63,978 nucleotides of DNA from Ardenticatenaceae bacterium (GTDB taxonomy: Bacteria > Chloroflexota > Anaerolineae > Promineifilales > Promineifilaceae), in the NCBI GenBank assembly GCA_030065875.1, contig JASJCR010000042.1, positions 1 through 63,978 on the forward strand, given 5' to 3'. Position 1 is the first letter of the stretch, and every line of letters starts with the position of its first letter. The notes beneath the pieces are model-generated. The model did not search any database and was not told the DNA's origin. It saw nothing but the letters and a program-made list of their open reading frames with translations. Below are positions 25,142 through 33,404 of the stretch, one piece after another. The position numbers and the translations under genes were made by a program.

Positions 25142-25657
25142 TTAACTGTCAAACCAAAACACAATTCTTGGCTCCGGCCCAAGGGTCGATTTAATACCGT
25201 CCATCAAATCAAGTAAAAGCCTTAAATTATAAACACAAGATTCAATTTTGAGTTCATGATAGTCTAAACAGGCATAAATTTCGGTTAGGGTCAACCAACT
25301 AGAGGTATGTTTATCGGGATCGGAAACAAAAATTACTTTTCCATCCATTTCCAACCTCCTCGAGCCTTGATAATAAGGTTCATCCAATTCGTCTAAACAA
25401 ACGATATTCGCGGGTAAAAATCCGAGTTTCTTTTTTGTAACCTGAGTTACCGGAATAAAAGGTTGGTATCTCAGTTCATTAGAAATATCCTTGGGCAACC
25501 CTCGAGGCGGAATTAATGGTTCTTTTTCCGTTCCGAGCCCGGCTAAAGCCCCAAAAAGAGCATAGTCTCGATTTATTTGAAAATCTGAGGCGAAAAGCCG
25601 GTATTTATCATACTTGTTTGAACGATATTCAATGTGGAGGTGGATATCGGTGCCCAA
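25142..25657 (-). CDS. Conserved-type hypothetical protein starting (M)GTDIHLHIEY
   Basis: The protein has 171 residues. The best start is TTG at 25657, because AGAAAGGAGG lies 5 nt before it; the resulting MGTDIHLHIEYR agrees with the start of other proteins of this type as I remember them. The protein is soluble, with no signal peptide. It has DYALFGALAGLG near residue 33 and many aromatic residues. Such proteins occur singly in phage and bacterial genomes, with no known function. It lies 64 bp downstream of the isopentenyl phosphate kinase gene on the same strand. Confidence 0.7.
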   Translation of the reverse strand: MGTDIHLHIEYRSNKYDKYRLFASDFQINRDYALFGALAGLGTEKEPLIPPRGLPKDISNELRYQPFIPVTQVTKKKLGFLPANIVCLDELDEPYYQGSRRLEMDGKVIFVSDPDKHTSSWLTLTEIYACLDYHELKIESCVYNLRLLLDLMDGIKSTLGPEPRIVFWFDS

Positions 25658-25721
25658 GGCAACCTCCTTTCTATAAATGTAGTTCAAGCATGCCAGCTGG
25701 GGGTTGGCTCATGGTCGACGT

Positions 25722-26492
25722 TTAACGAATTTCAGTTCCCACCGGCCGACTTGGATCTTCCAATACCGCCTGCAGCATGCCGGCGGTCAATGCCGAAAAA
25801 ATGCGGATGCGCAAACCGGGGTGTGCTTCAACCAGGGCCAGCATATCGCGCACTTTGCCGGCCATCCCCCCGGTGACGTCAAACCCCCTCGAGCCGCCTA
25901 AAGCGGCCGCAAAATCGTCAAAATTATCGGTGGTAATCAACGGCACGGTCTCCCCCCGCTGATCGTAAACCCCGTCAGTTTCCCCAGCCAGCAGCAGCCA
26001 CGACGGCCGAAATTCAGCCAGCAGCGCAGCAAACACCTCTTCGGTCGATAGGATCGTGCCCCCGCGCTTCTCGTCAAAAGCCACATCCCCATGCACCACC
26101 GGCAAAACCCCATGATTGAGGGCCGCGCGGATCGGACCGGTGGCTATCGAAGTAACCTGGCCGTCAATCACCGCAGCCGAAGCGGAAGGGCTGATGCTCA
26201 TGGCCGTTATCCCCACGTCGAGCAGCGCCCTCACAACGAGCCGGTTCAACCGCAGGGCGGCATCACTAACGTCGACAAAACCCCGCCACTGCGCGGCCGT
26301 CTGCACCCCACTGCGCGTGCCGTGCCGTGAGCCATGCAGATGCCCAAATGAGCCGCTCCCGTGCCCCAGCAGCAGCGTCTCCGGCCGCCCGGCCGCGATT
26401 TCGGCCGCTACGCGGCTCAACACATCTGCCCGGATCGTTTCCGGCGTGGTTTTGTCGGTGAGGAGGGAACCGCCTAATTTGAGAAAGACCAT
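25722..26492 (-). CDS. Isopentenyl phosphate kinase
   Basis: The protein has 256 residues of the amino-acid-kinase fold. MVFLKLGGSLLTDK at the start and LLLGHGSGSFGHLHG are typical of isopentenyl phosphate kinases; the histidine in SFGH is the catalytic one in this family. It also has LLAGETDGVYD and DVTGGMAGKVRDML near the end. It converts isopentenyl phosphate to isopentenyl diphosphate with ATP, the last step of the alternative mevalonate pathway. The start at ATG 26492 is chosen because the upstream extension is encoded by a heptameric repeat. The matching decarboxylase lies at 23633. Confidence 0.9.
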   Translation of the reverse strand: MVFLKLGGSLLTDKTTPETIRADVLSRVAAEIAAGRPETLLLGHGSGSFGHLHGSRHGTRSGVQTAAQWRGFVDVSDAALRLNRLVVRALLDVGITAMSISPSASAAVIDGQVTSIATGPIRAALNHGVLPVVHGDVAFDEKRGGTILSTEEVFAALLAEFRPSWLLLAGETDGVYDQRGETVPLITTDNFDDFAAALGGSRGFDVTGGMAGKVRDMLALVEAHPGLRIRIFSALTAGMLQAVLEDPSRPVGTEIR

Positions 26493-26570
26493 AGACGAGA
26501 GACGAGAGGCGAAAGACAAGAGACGAGAGATTACCTCTCCGGTCTCTGGTCTCCTGTCTCCAGTCTTGAC
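26492..26570. repeat. Inverted heptameric repeat, AGACGAG type
   Basis: Left units AGACGAG, AGACGAG, AGGCGAA, AGACAAG, AGACGAG; right units TCTCCGG, TCTCTGG, TCTCCTG, TCTCCAG. The arms are largely complementary. It fills the gap between the LOG-like and isopentenyl phosphate kinase genes and encodes the last residues (SRLETGDQRPER) of the former. Confidence 0.85.
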
Positions 26571-27121
26571 TGAACCTCAAGCATGGTGACCAGCAGGGTC
26601 ACCGCCTGCTCGGCCGAGTCGGCATATTGCAGGAGGGCCGCATCTTCCAGACGGACGTATTCGGGATCGATAAATTTAACGAAGGTGGTTCGCCAGGCAT
26701 CCCCAACCAGGATAAGCGGCCGTTCCGGGATCGCTTTGGTCTGCATGGCGCTCCAAGCCGACGCCACCTCAGCCAGCGTGCCGATACCCCCGGGAAGCGC
26801 GATCATCCCGTCATTTTCATGGATAAGATGGTGTTCTCGCTCCCGCACGGTCGCATAGCGGGTCTCTTTTTTGATAAAACCATTGGGGCCAATCGGCCGG
26901 AATGATTCGATCTGGTCGCTGGTTACACCGATCACGTGACCATTCGCATCATGGGCCCCCTTGCTGACCGCCTCCATGGTGCCCATATACCCACCGGTGG
27001 CTACGCCATAACCGGCGTCAGCCAGCAATTTTCCCACCGCATACGCCTGTTCATAAGCGGGTGAGCCGGGTTGGGGGCGAGAACTGCCAAAAACGGAAAT
27101 GACTTTTTGATTTTTATTCAT
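26531..27121 (-). CDS. LOG family protein (Rossmann-fold, 'lysine decarboxylase-like')
   Basis: The protein has 196 residues from the ATG at 27121. It has VISVFGSSRPQPGSPAYEQA at the start and the family motif MIALPGGIGTLAEVASAW. Relatives remove ribose 5-phosphate from nucleotides such as cytokinin ribotides or AMP. No lysine decarboxylase activity is expected despite the common label. The substrate is unknown here. The C-terminal tail comes from a heptameric repeat. Confidence 0.88.
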   Translation of the reverse strand: MNKNQKVISVFGSSRPQPGSPAYEQAYAVGKLLADAGYGVATGGYMGTMEAVSKGAHDANGHVIGVTSDQIESFRPIGPNGFIKKETRYATVREREHHLIHENDGMIALPGGIGTLAEVASAWSAMQTKAIPERPLILVGDAWRTTFVKFIDPEYVRLEDAALLQYADSAEQAVTLLVTMLEVQSRLETGDQRPER

Positions 27122-27130
27122 ACCGATAAA

Positions 27131-27226
27131 AATAGTCAATAATCAATTGTAAATATTCAGTGGTCAATACAGGCCAACTCTAATTGACCATTGATTATTA
27201 ATTATTATCTATTGACCATTGTCTCC
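27131..27226. repeat. Inverted heptameric repeat, TCAATAA/ATTGACC type
   Basis: Left units TCAATAA, TCAATTG, TAAATAT, TCAGTGG, TCAATAC; right units ATTGACC, ATTGATT, ATTAATT, ATTATCT, ATTGACC, ATTGTCT. The arms are complementary around AGGCCAACTCTA. The right arm overlaps the last codons of ybeY (GDNGQ). Confidence 0.8.
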
Positions 27227-27691
27227 CTTTCTCAGTTTTTCTAATATCTCATCCTGCGCTGCCCACATCCGGGCCTTTTCATCCTCTTCCGCATGATCAT
27301 GACCCAGCAGGTGTAAAACCCCGTGAACGGCAAGCAGCTCAAACTCCTGTGAGGCGGGGTGTTTTTGTCCGGCCGCCTGCTTCATGGCTGTGGGAACAGA
27401 GATGGCAATATCGCCCAAATATCGGCCCACTTCGGGAATTTCAAGCTCGCTGGGGAAGCTCAGGACATCCGTTGGCTGATCAATCCCGCGAAATTCCCGA
27501 TTCAAGGTTTGCAGCGCCTCATCATCAGTTAACAAAATCGTTAATCCCGCATTTTGGCTTACCTGCTGATGGACCAGCGTGGCAATCGCTGCCTGGTGCA
27601 GTTGATCGAGCAGCTCGGCATCCAGCAGCTCTTGGATTGCGTCATCCTCAAACTCGAAGTCAAAGCGGACGTCAACTGTGTACAGGTTCAC
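27209..27691 (-). CDS. ybeY: Endoribonuclease YbeY
   Basis: The protein has 160 residues, the usual length. It has the zinc-binding motif HGVLHLLGHDHAEED and the earlier TDVLSFP segment. YbeY takes part in 16S rRNA 3'-end maturation and 70S ribosome quality control. Its start lies inside the end of the pgpH-like gene (20-bp overlap), a gene pair that is conserved in many bacteria, usually with phoH upstream; phoH is not here. Confidence 0.95.
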   Translation of the reverse strand: MNLYTVDVRFDFEFEDDAIQELLDAELLDQLHQAAIATLVHQQVSQNAGLTILLTDDEALQTLNREFRGIDQPTDVLSFPSELEIPEVGRYLGDIAISVPTAMKQAAGQKHPASQEFELLAVHGVLHLLGHDHAEEDEKARMWAAQDEILEKLRKGDNGQ

Positions 27692-29807
27692 GATTTACAT
27701 CCTCTGTCTGTTCCACAATATCTTCATTGCCTGGATAGCGTACCCGAACGTGGAATCGCCCTTTAAGCGTTTCGATAAATGAGGAGCGAATGATTTGTAA
27801 ATCTCCCATGGTCAAATCAGATTCATCAAGCTGGCCGGCCTGTAAATGCTCATCAATCAGCTTGTTGACTAATCGTTCAATTTCTTTACCGTTTGTGGGC
27901 TGCATCGCCCGCGAAGCGGCTTCCACCGTATCGGCCAGCAGGACCAAACCGGTTTCTCGGGAACGCGGCCGTGGGCCTGGATATTGAAAACGGGCCCGAT
28001 CAATTTGTTCCGCCTCTTCCTCATCCATTCCGGCTTTGGCCCGATCGTAAAATAATTTAATCACCCGTGTCCCATGGTGTTCGGCGATGAAATCTTGAAT
28101 TCGCTGCGGCAGACGATATTGTTTGGCCATCTCCAACCCATCGGTGACATGAGAAATAATAATGCGGGCGCTGGTGTACGGGTCAAGGGAATCATGCGGG
28201 TTGGATCCCCCCTGGTTCTCTTGATTTTCGGTAAAGAACGGCGGCCGGTTCATTTTGCCGATATCATGATAAAAAGCACCAACCCGGACCAGAGTGGAGT
28301 TAGCCCCGATACGCTCCGCGCATTGCTCCGCCATGTTGGCCACCATGATACTGTGATGATAGGTTCCTGGAGCCCGTCGCAGCAGCTGCTGCAGGAGAGG
28401 ATGATCGAGCCGCGACAAATCCTGCAGCTGCACCACGGTCGTCACGCCAAACAAACCGACCAGAAAGAAACCGGCGATCGTCAGCATAGGTGAAAGCAGC
28501 AGCCCGTTGGCCAGGCTGCTGACCATAATCAAACTGGTTTCAGTCCAGTCAATGGTGGGGGTCAATCGAAAAATTAAAATGACCGCCATGTTGCCGATTG
28601 TGCTGAGAAATCCGGCCCGGAAAAAGGCATAAAATCGCTGACTGTCGCGTAGGGTCATCCCGGCAATCAACCCTCCCGTAGCCACATAGGTTGCCATCTC
28701 GAGCGATGGTGTCCCCATAAAACCGACCAGAGCGGCTAAGGTAACCGTGGTTGTGACCGATAGACGGGGATCGGCAATGGTGGTGAGCAGCATGGCCAGA
28801 GCCGCCATCGGAAAAAAATAAATCAGATCGGCCACAAACATGAAGCGAGCGGTTAGGGCAAAAATTAAGATCAATATTCCCCAGATTGCCAGATAAATTC
28901 GCGGCCGGTTGGTGCGGGACGGGAATCGCCACCAGTAAATCGTTAAAACCGTGCTGGCAATGAGCGCCGCCATGAAGTTGGCTCCCAGGCGATACCAGTT
29001 AAACCCCTGCTGCAAGATCCCTAGCTGCTCCAGACTTTCAAGATGGCTCTCGTCCACCACTTCGCCGACGCGAATCAACGTTTGTCCTTCTGTGATCACC
29101 TGCTGAACCGGCTGAACTTCAGCAATGGATGCTTCGCGGGCTGCCTGAGTGGCCTCTTCATCAAAAAAGACGTTGGGGACCACAAATTGGGGGGCGATCA
29201 GCCCAACCATCTGCTCCTGATTGGGGGTCAGGTCAAAGCTAATGTTGCGCCGCACGGAATCTCGAGCGCTCAACAGGTCATCCGGCCGGATATCCTGCTG
29301 CATCGTTTCATTGATCAGGGCTAAAATTTCATTCTTGGCCGAATTGTAATTGGCCTGGGAAAGGGAAAGAATTAATTCCCCTTCCGCTTCATCGATGTCA
29401 AGCTCTTCAATGGCCAGAAGATAGCCAACTTTCGTTTCAACATCGGCAACCGTATCGGCGCGCACGACGTCCATAAAGGCAAAGGTAGAGCGCGCGCGAA
29501 AATTCTGCTCTCGGCCGATCGAGCGATCAAGCGGTGTATAAATAAAAATCGCTTCAATCACCTGATCGATCAGCTGCTGGGTTTGGACCTCACTGATAAA
29601 GGTAATGCCTCGGGGGGCTTCAATTGTTAGGGGGGCCCGTTCTCCAACCGACAGGGATATCTGATTTGCCGTCGAGATGTTGAAAGTAAAGATCAGCGTT
29701 AAGCCGGCCGTCAACGACAAAATGAACAAAAACAAAACCAACCGATTAGAAATCGATTCGCTGTTTTCGCCATTTACAGATGTGTCAGTTATTGAAACCT
29801 GATTCAT
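27672..29807 (-). CDS. PgpH-like 7TM-HD membrane phosphodiesterase (putative c-di-AMP hydrolase)
   Basis: The protein has 711 residues. An N-terminal helix (about 23-47) is followed by an extracellular 7TMR-HDED-like domain (to about 270), then seven membrane helices (about 280-470), then a cytosolic HD domain with HHSIMVANMAEQCAERIG and VGAFYHDIGKMNRPPFF. The HD metal ligands (H...HD...H...D) appear intact, with ISHVTDGLEMAK and EHHGTRVIKLFY. Characterised PgpH proteins hydrolyse the second messenger c-di-AMP. It overlaps ybeY and lies 18 bp after the yqeY-like gene. Confidence 0.92.
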   Translation of the reverse strand: MNQVSITDTSVNGENSESISNRLVLFLFILSLTAGLTLIFTFNISTANQISLSVGERAPLTIEAPRGITFISEVQTQQLIDQVIEAIFIYTPLDRSIGREQNFRARSTFAFMDVVRADTVADVETKVGYLLAIEELDIDEAEGELILSLSQANYNSAKNEILALINETMQQDIRPDDLLSARDSVRRNISFDLTPNQEQMVGLIAPQFVVPNVFFDEEATQAAREASIAEVQPVQQVITEGQTLIRVGEVVDESHLESLEQLGILQQGFNWYRLGANFMAALIASTVLTIYWWRFPSRTNRPRIYLAIWGILILIFALTARFMFVADLIYFFPMAALAMLLTTIADPRLSVTTTVTLAALVGFMGTPSLEMATYVATGGLIAGMTLRDSQRFYAFFRAGFLSTIGNMAVILIFRLTPTIDWTETSLIMVSSLANGLLLSPMLTIAGFFLVGLFGVTTVVQLQDLSRLDHPLLQQLLRRAPGTYHHSIMVANMAEQCAERIGANSTLVRVGAFYHDIGKMNRPPFFTENQENQGGSNPHDSLDPYTSARIIISHVTDGLEMAKQYRLPQRIQDFIAEHHGTRVIKLFYDRAKAGMDEEEAEQIDRARFQYPGPRPRSRETGLVLLADTVEAASRAMQPTNGKEIERLVNKLIDEHLQAGQLDESDLTMGDLQIIRSSFIETLKGRFHVRVRYPGNEDIVEQTEDVNREPVHS

Positions 29808-29825
29808 AAAGAGAAGGGAAAGGGG

Positions 29826-30272
29826 TTAAGCGGCCAACAATTCGCGAACCACTTCATTGACTAAACGGCCGTCTGCTTTCCCTTTAACCTGAGGCATAAT
29901 TTTGCCCATCACCGCTCCCATCGCTCGAGGACCGTCCCCTCCTACTTCGGCAACGATCTGAGTGGCCAGGGCCATAATTTCGTCGCGTGACATCATCTTG
30001 GGAAGATATTTTTCAATCACAAGAAGCTCCTGACGTTCCGGGGCAGCTAAATCTTCCCGGCCGGCCTCTTCATAGGCGGTGATGCTTTCCTGCCGCTGCT
30101 TCGCCTGTTTCATGAGCAGGGTCTGGACACCCTCATCATCAAGCGTAGTTTGTTGGTCGACATCCGCCTGTTTGACGGCCGCCAAAATCAATCGCAGCGT
30201 ATCGCGAACCGCATTATCTCGGGCTCTCATCGCTTCTTTTAAATCTTGATTTAGTTGATCACGCAAACCCAT
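29826..30272 (-). CDS. GatB/YqeY domain protein
   Basis: The protein has 148 residues and matches YqeY throughout: LRDQLNQDLKEAMRARD at the start, KQRQESITAYEEAGREDLA in the middle, and GPRAMGAVMGKIMPQVKGKADG near the end. The domain is shared with the tail of GatB, the amidotransferase that makes Gln-tRNA and Asn-tRNA, and may bind tRNA. The stand-alone function is not established. A heptameric repeat precedes it. Confidence 0.93.
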   Translation of the reverse strand: MGLRDQLNQDLKEAMRARDNAVRDTLRLILAAVKQADVDQQTTLDDEGVQTLLMKQAKQRQESITAYEEAGREDLAAPERQELLVIEKYLPKMMSRDEIMALATQIVAEVGGDGPRAMGAVMGKIMPQVKGKADGRLVNEVVRELLAA

Positions 30273-30304
30273 TGGATTGTACCTCCACTGGAATTTTACC
30301 AGTG

Positions 30305-30362
30305 TTAGAGACCAGAGGCCAAAAATAAAGACCAGAGAGTGGAGACCGGAGACTAGAGAATC
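30305..30362. repeat. Heptameric repeat, GGAGACC type
   Basis: Units ACCAGAG, GCCAAAA, ATAAAGA, CCAGAGA, GTGGAGA, CCGGAGA, CTAGAGA follow with period 7 in the spacer before the yqeY-like gene. The stop codon of the methyltransferase gene lies in the last unit. Confidence 0.75.
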
Positions 30363-31111
30363 ATATCCGCAATGAACCCTTCTCTTCTCTCTTCTTCAAG
30401 AACCGTGTATAGATTCAGATCCCCTTCTTTTCCATCGGCCAGAAATTGGGCCTGGATTACCAGGCCGGCTTCACGGGCCAAAGCGGCCGTTTCACGCTCG
30501 TCAATTAAACAGACATAGCGATAGGCAAAACCGCCGCGCTGCCAGGTCAGCAGATAATCGTGCGCCTCAACCGCTGCATCTGAAAGATCAATTTCCGACC
30601 ACGGCCGAATTTTGCGCATCTGTCGCTCGCTTCGAGTAAATTGCCAGTTGCCGAGCAAAATTTTCCCGGCTGCGGAAAGATGATTTTTCATTTGTGAAAG
30701 AAGGTGCAGCCGTCGGTGACGTTGAGGAAGATGCTGCAGAGCCGACAAACAAACGATTAAATCAAAATGCCCTACACCATCAAGGAGATCCGCGGCGGCC
30801 ATATCGCCCTGGAGGAGGGTTACCCGATCTGCAACCGGTTCGAGAAGCTCGGCCGCCTTCTCGAGCAGCCCTGAAGCCAAATCGATCCCGGTATAGGTCA
30901 GGAGGCGCTCGTTTTCAGCCAAAAACAAGCCGTAGCGGCCGTTGCCACAGCCGATATCAAGGACCGCCACTGGCGTTTCAGGCAGATGGGGCAGCGTTTT
31001 GGCAAATCCGGGCTGATACACCTGCCGGCTGCGATCAAACGGAGCGGCCATCTGCTGATAAAATTCCTCATTGAGGCGTATCAAGCGCCTGGCCGTTTCA
31101 TCATTCATCAA
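30353..31111 (-). CDS. Class I SAM-dependent methyltransferase
   Basis: The protein has 252 residues. Motif I VAVLDIGCGNGRYGLFLAEN, motif II YTGIDLASGLLEKA, and the GHFDLIVCLSALQHLPQRHR segment place it in the class I fold. The substrate cannot be told; small molecules or tRNA are possible. The start overlaps the preceding 65-residue gene by 11 bp, which suggests coupling. The end of the gene lies in a heptameric repeat. Confidence 0.85.
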   Translation of the reverse strand: MMNDETARRLIRLNEEFYQQMAAPFDRSRQVYQPGFAKTLPHLPETPVAVLDIGCGNGRYGLFLAENERLLTYTGIDLASGLLEKAAELLEPVADRVTLLQGDMAAADLLDGVGHFDLIVCLSALQHLPQRHRRLHLLSQMKNHLSAAGKILLGNWQFTRSERQMRKIRPWSEIDLSDAAVEAHDYLLTWQRGGFAYRYVCLIDERETAALAREAGLVIQAQFLADGKEGDLNLYTVLEEERREGFIADMIL

Positions 31112-31298
31112 CGTTTTTCTCTAGCGACCGAATCCGCCGGCCGTTGGTAACAAACCACCGCTGCAGTTCTCCACTTTCTACCCAAACGCCTGGCGGGTCA
31201 AACCGCACAACCCGGCCGGGAATCCAGCGCTGAATCTGAGGAAAAAAAATCTCCACCGGCTGGTTTATATAAAACCGTTCATGCAATCGCTTGACCAT
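31101..31298 (-). CDS. Small hypothetical protein, 65 residues
   Basis: It starts MVKRLHERFYINQPVEIFF and contains alternating hydrophobic stretches (IPGRVVRFDPPGVWVESG) that suggest a small beta-barrel, SH3- or PilZ-like. No family is recognised. It is supported by tight packing: 26 bp after the fructosamine-kinase-like gene and overlapping the methyltransferase gene by 11 bp. Confidence 0.6.
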   Translation of the reverse strand: MVKRLHERFYINQPVEIFFPQIQRWIPGRVVRFDPPGVWVESGELQRWFVTNGRRIRSLEKNVDE

Positions 31299-31324
31299 CA
31301 GATTTTAGGGGGATTAACAAACAC

Positions 31325-32191
31325 CTAACAACCAAATCGCTTAAGCGTCCGGCCGACCCCCTGCACATATGAACCGCCAAATAAACGGGTATGTACCAGG
31401 AGCGGATACAAATTATAAATATCGCGGCGAACCTCAAAAAAACCGGGGGCCAGGGGGCGAATCTCCTCGTATCGGGCGAAAAACGGATCCTGAAACGTGC
31501 CAAACAAGGTGGAAAAGGCCAGCTCGATTTCCGGATCCCCATAATAAATGGCGGGGTCAATAAAGGCGGTCACCCGCCCCTCCTGACCTAAAATATTGGT
31601 GGTCCACATATCACCATGAATTAACGATGGGACCTCGGGCTCGATAAGATAACGATCCAATTGATTGGCCAACTTTTCCAGACGCGGCAGCATCTCCACG
31701 GGCAGCTGACCGGCCAAGGCCGCCTCACCGGCCATGTACATCAGGCGTCGCTCTCGAAAAAAATCGATCCAGGAGTCGGATGGAGGGTTTGGCTGGTGTA
31801 AACCGCCGATCAGGGTGTCAAACTGTTTGTTATCCGGGCCGGTAAGGCCGAATTGAGGAGCCGAAATCTGATGGAGTTCAGCCAGCAGTTCAGCGGCGTG
31901 CCGCTGGACAGGCGGTTGTAGATGGCTGCTGCCGGAAACATACTCCATGATTAACAGCTTCGGCTCGGAATAAATCACGGCCGGTACCGGCAGAGATGAA
32001 TGGTGGCGCAAGTAATCCAGCATCGCCCCTTCTATGGAAAGTAAAGGCGTGGGGGACTGATCAACCTTGGCCACAACCTGACGGCCGTCTGCCAGCTTGC
32101 ACCAGTACACTCTGGCAATCGATCCTCCGGTCAACGGCCGGCTGTCCACCACCTCAATTTGTAATGCCTCATGGACAATTTGTTGAATCAT
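31325..32191 (-). CDS. Fructosamine/ketosamine-3-kinase family protein
   Basis: The protein has 288 residues from ATG 32191, just after the R2-like oxidase stop. It has the APH/FN3K kinase fold: SRPLTGGSIARVYWCKL, VVAKVD (ATP lysine), LLIMEYVSGS hinge, the catalytic SLIHGDMWTTNIL, and AFIDPAIYYGDPEIELAFS with the metal-binding Asp. FN3K enzymes phosphorylate glycated proteins so that the sugar falls off, a repair of protein glycation. The bacterial substrates are often ribulosamines. A longer frame upstream overlaps the neighbour and is rejected. Confidence 0.88.
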   Translation of the reverse strand: MIQQIVHEALQIEVVDSRPLTGGSIARVYWCKLADGRQVVAKVDQSPTPLLSIEGAMLDYLRHHSSLPVPAVIYSEPKLLIMEYVSGSSHLQPPVQRHAAELLAELHQISAPQFGLTGPDNKQFDTLIGGLHQPNPPSDSWIDFFRERRLMYMAGEAALAGQLPVEMLPRLEKLANQLDRYLIEPEVPSLIHGDMWTTNILGQEGRVTAFIDPAIYYGDPEIELAFSTLFGTFQDPFFARYEEIRPLAPGFFEVRRDIYNLYPLLVHTRLFGGSYVQGVGRTLKRFGC

Positions 32192-32207
32192 CGAGCTGCA
32201 GCGAGAG

Positions 32208-33101
32208 CTATCCTGTTTGGTCGACTTCTTTATGACCGATTTCCTGCACCACGGCCGCAGTCGCCCCACGAGCGGATTCAATATGGGACATGCGTTTGGT
32301 AAATTGATTCGACGCATAATCGATAAATTGATCCAGCGTCAATCCAAAGGGAACCGGGTCATAAAGCTCAAACGGATCGCCAACCACGCCTAACGCCGGC
32401 AAGAAGAGATCATCTACCGTTTCTTCCACCACTTCCCACAAGGCTGGATCAGCAGCGACGTGGCGAGAAAGCAAGTAAATTCCGTAAGCGATATGGCGCG
32501 ATTCATCTTGCTTGAGAGAGGTAATTCCCTGGCGGATACCCGGCATCATTTGTCGCTGATCGAGCACCGTGTAGAAGGTGTGATAACCGGTTTCCGCCAG
32601 CATCCCTTCAACGATGATGTTATACGTCATGCTGGCGCGCACCTGAGCGGCCGGGCTTTGATCGGTCATCAAAGCTGAAAGCGTTTTGGGCAACGCTTCG
32701 TAGAAGATACTTTTGTAATTATCCGTATGATAGTGGCTGAGATCGGGGACCTCTCCTAACACGGCCGTTAACGCCCGCTGGAAAAAATCAACGTGTTTGG
32801 CTTCCTCAAACAAAAAGGTGGTCAAAAACATCTCTTCTTCAAGACGACCCTCTTGGGCAATCGTCATGATGAGAGGCAGTAAATCGAGCGTGACCGCTTC
32901 TTCCCCAGCGACAAACATGGCCATCAGCCGCAAAAGAATGTCTTTTTCATCGGCCGATAGAAGCTGCCAGTCAGCCGCGTCCTGTGTGAAGTCGATATCG
33001 GCCGGATTCCAAATACCAAACCGCTTCGCCTTTTCAAACAGGCGCATGGGTGGTGATTGCCGATCAAGACCAGTTGTGGTGGTTAAAAATTGCTGATGCA
33101 T
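32208..33101 (-). CDS. R2-like ligand-binding oxidase (Mn/Fe R2lox)
   Basis: The protein has 297 residues of the ferritin-like R2 fold. Every key residue of the Geobacillus kaustophilus R2lox is found two positions earlier: metal ligands E67, E100, H103, E165, E200, H203, and the V70-Y160 pair that forms the tyrosine-valine ether cross-link. It therefore belongs to R2lox rather than ribonucleotide reductase R2. R2lox binds a Mn/Fe centre and a long-chain fatty acid; its natural reaction is unknown. It heads the minus-strand group and lies 16 bp before the fructosamine-kinase-like gene. Confidence 0.93.
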   Translation of the reverse strand: MHQQFLTTTTGLDRQSPPMRLFEKAKRFGIWNPADIDFTQDAADWQLLSADEKDILLRLMAMFVAGEEAVTLDLLPLIMTIAQEGRLEEEMFLTTFLFEEAKHVDFFQRALTAVLGEVPDLSHYHTDNYKSIFYEALPKTLSALMTDQSPAAQVRASMTYNIIVEGMLAETGYHTFYTVLDQRQMMPGIRQGITSLKQDESRHIAYGIYLLSRHVAADPALWEVVEETVDDLFLPALGVVGDPFELYDPVPFGLTLDQFIDYASNQFTKRMSHIESARGATAAVVQEIGHKEVDQTG

Positions 33102-33404
33102 GGAGAACCCTCCAAAAAGTATGAGCGATTAAAAATACCCGCAAATTTCATGATCATCTGAAAGTTTTTCCGGTACAATAGGAAAAGTCTTCTACAATAC
33201 GGGTCCTTCAAAGTATACAACAAGATATCATCACAGCCATTCTCACCAGACTCGATTTTGGACGTAAACGAGTTTATTGACGCATGAGTAAAAACCAATA
33301 AGATATGGCTACGTACTAAATGCCTAATCACAGTACCAATTGGCACATGCGCTTAAACCCTTCGTCAACAACCACAAAACGCGAATGAGGTTTTAGGGGG
33401 TGGA
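33102..33404. promoter_or_regulatory. Divergent intergenic region between R2lox and kinase genes; candidate + promoter at 33277-33304
   Basis: The 303-bp spacer has no gene. On the plus strand TTGACG (33277) and TAAGAT (33299) are separated by 16 bp, a plausible promoter about 100 bp before the kinase start. The kinase has GGGGGTGG just before ATG. The region is AT-rich, has no heptameric repeat, and must also hold the R2lox promoter, which is not clear. Confidence 0.4.

Noticed and set aside
32208..33101. Ribonucleotide reductase small subunit
   Set aside because: The Val-Tyr cross-link pair and overall spacing match R2lox, and no large subunit gene is nearby.
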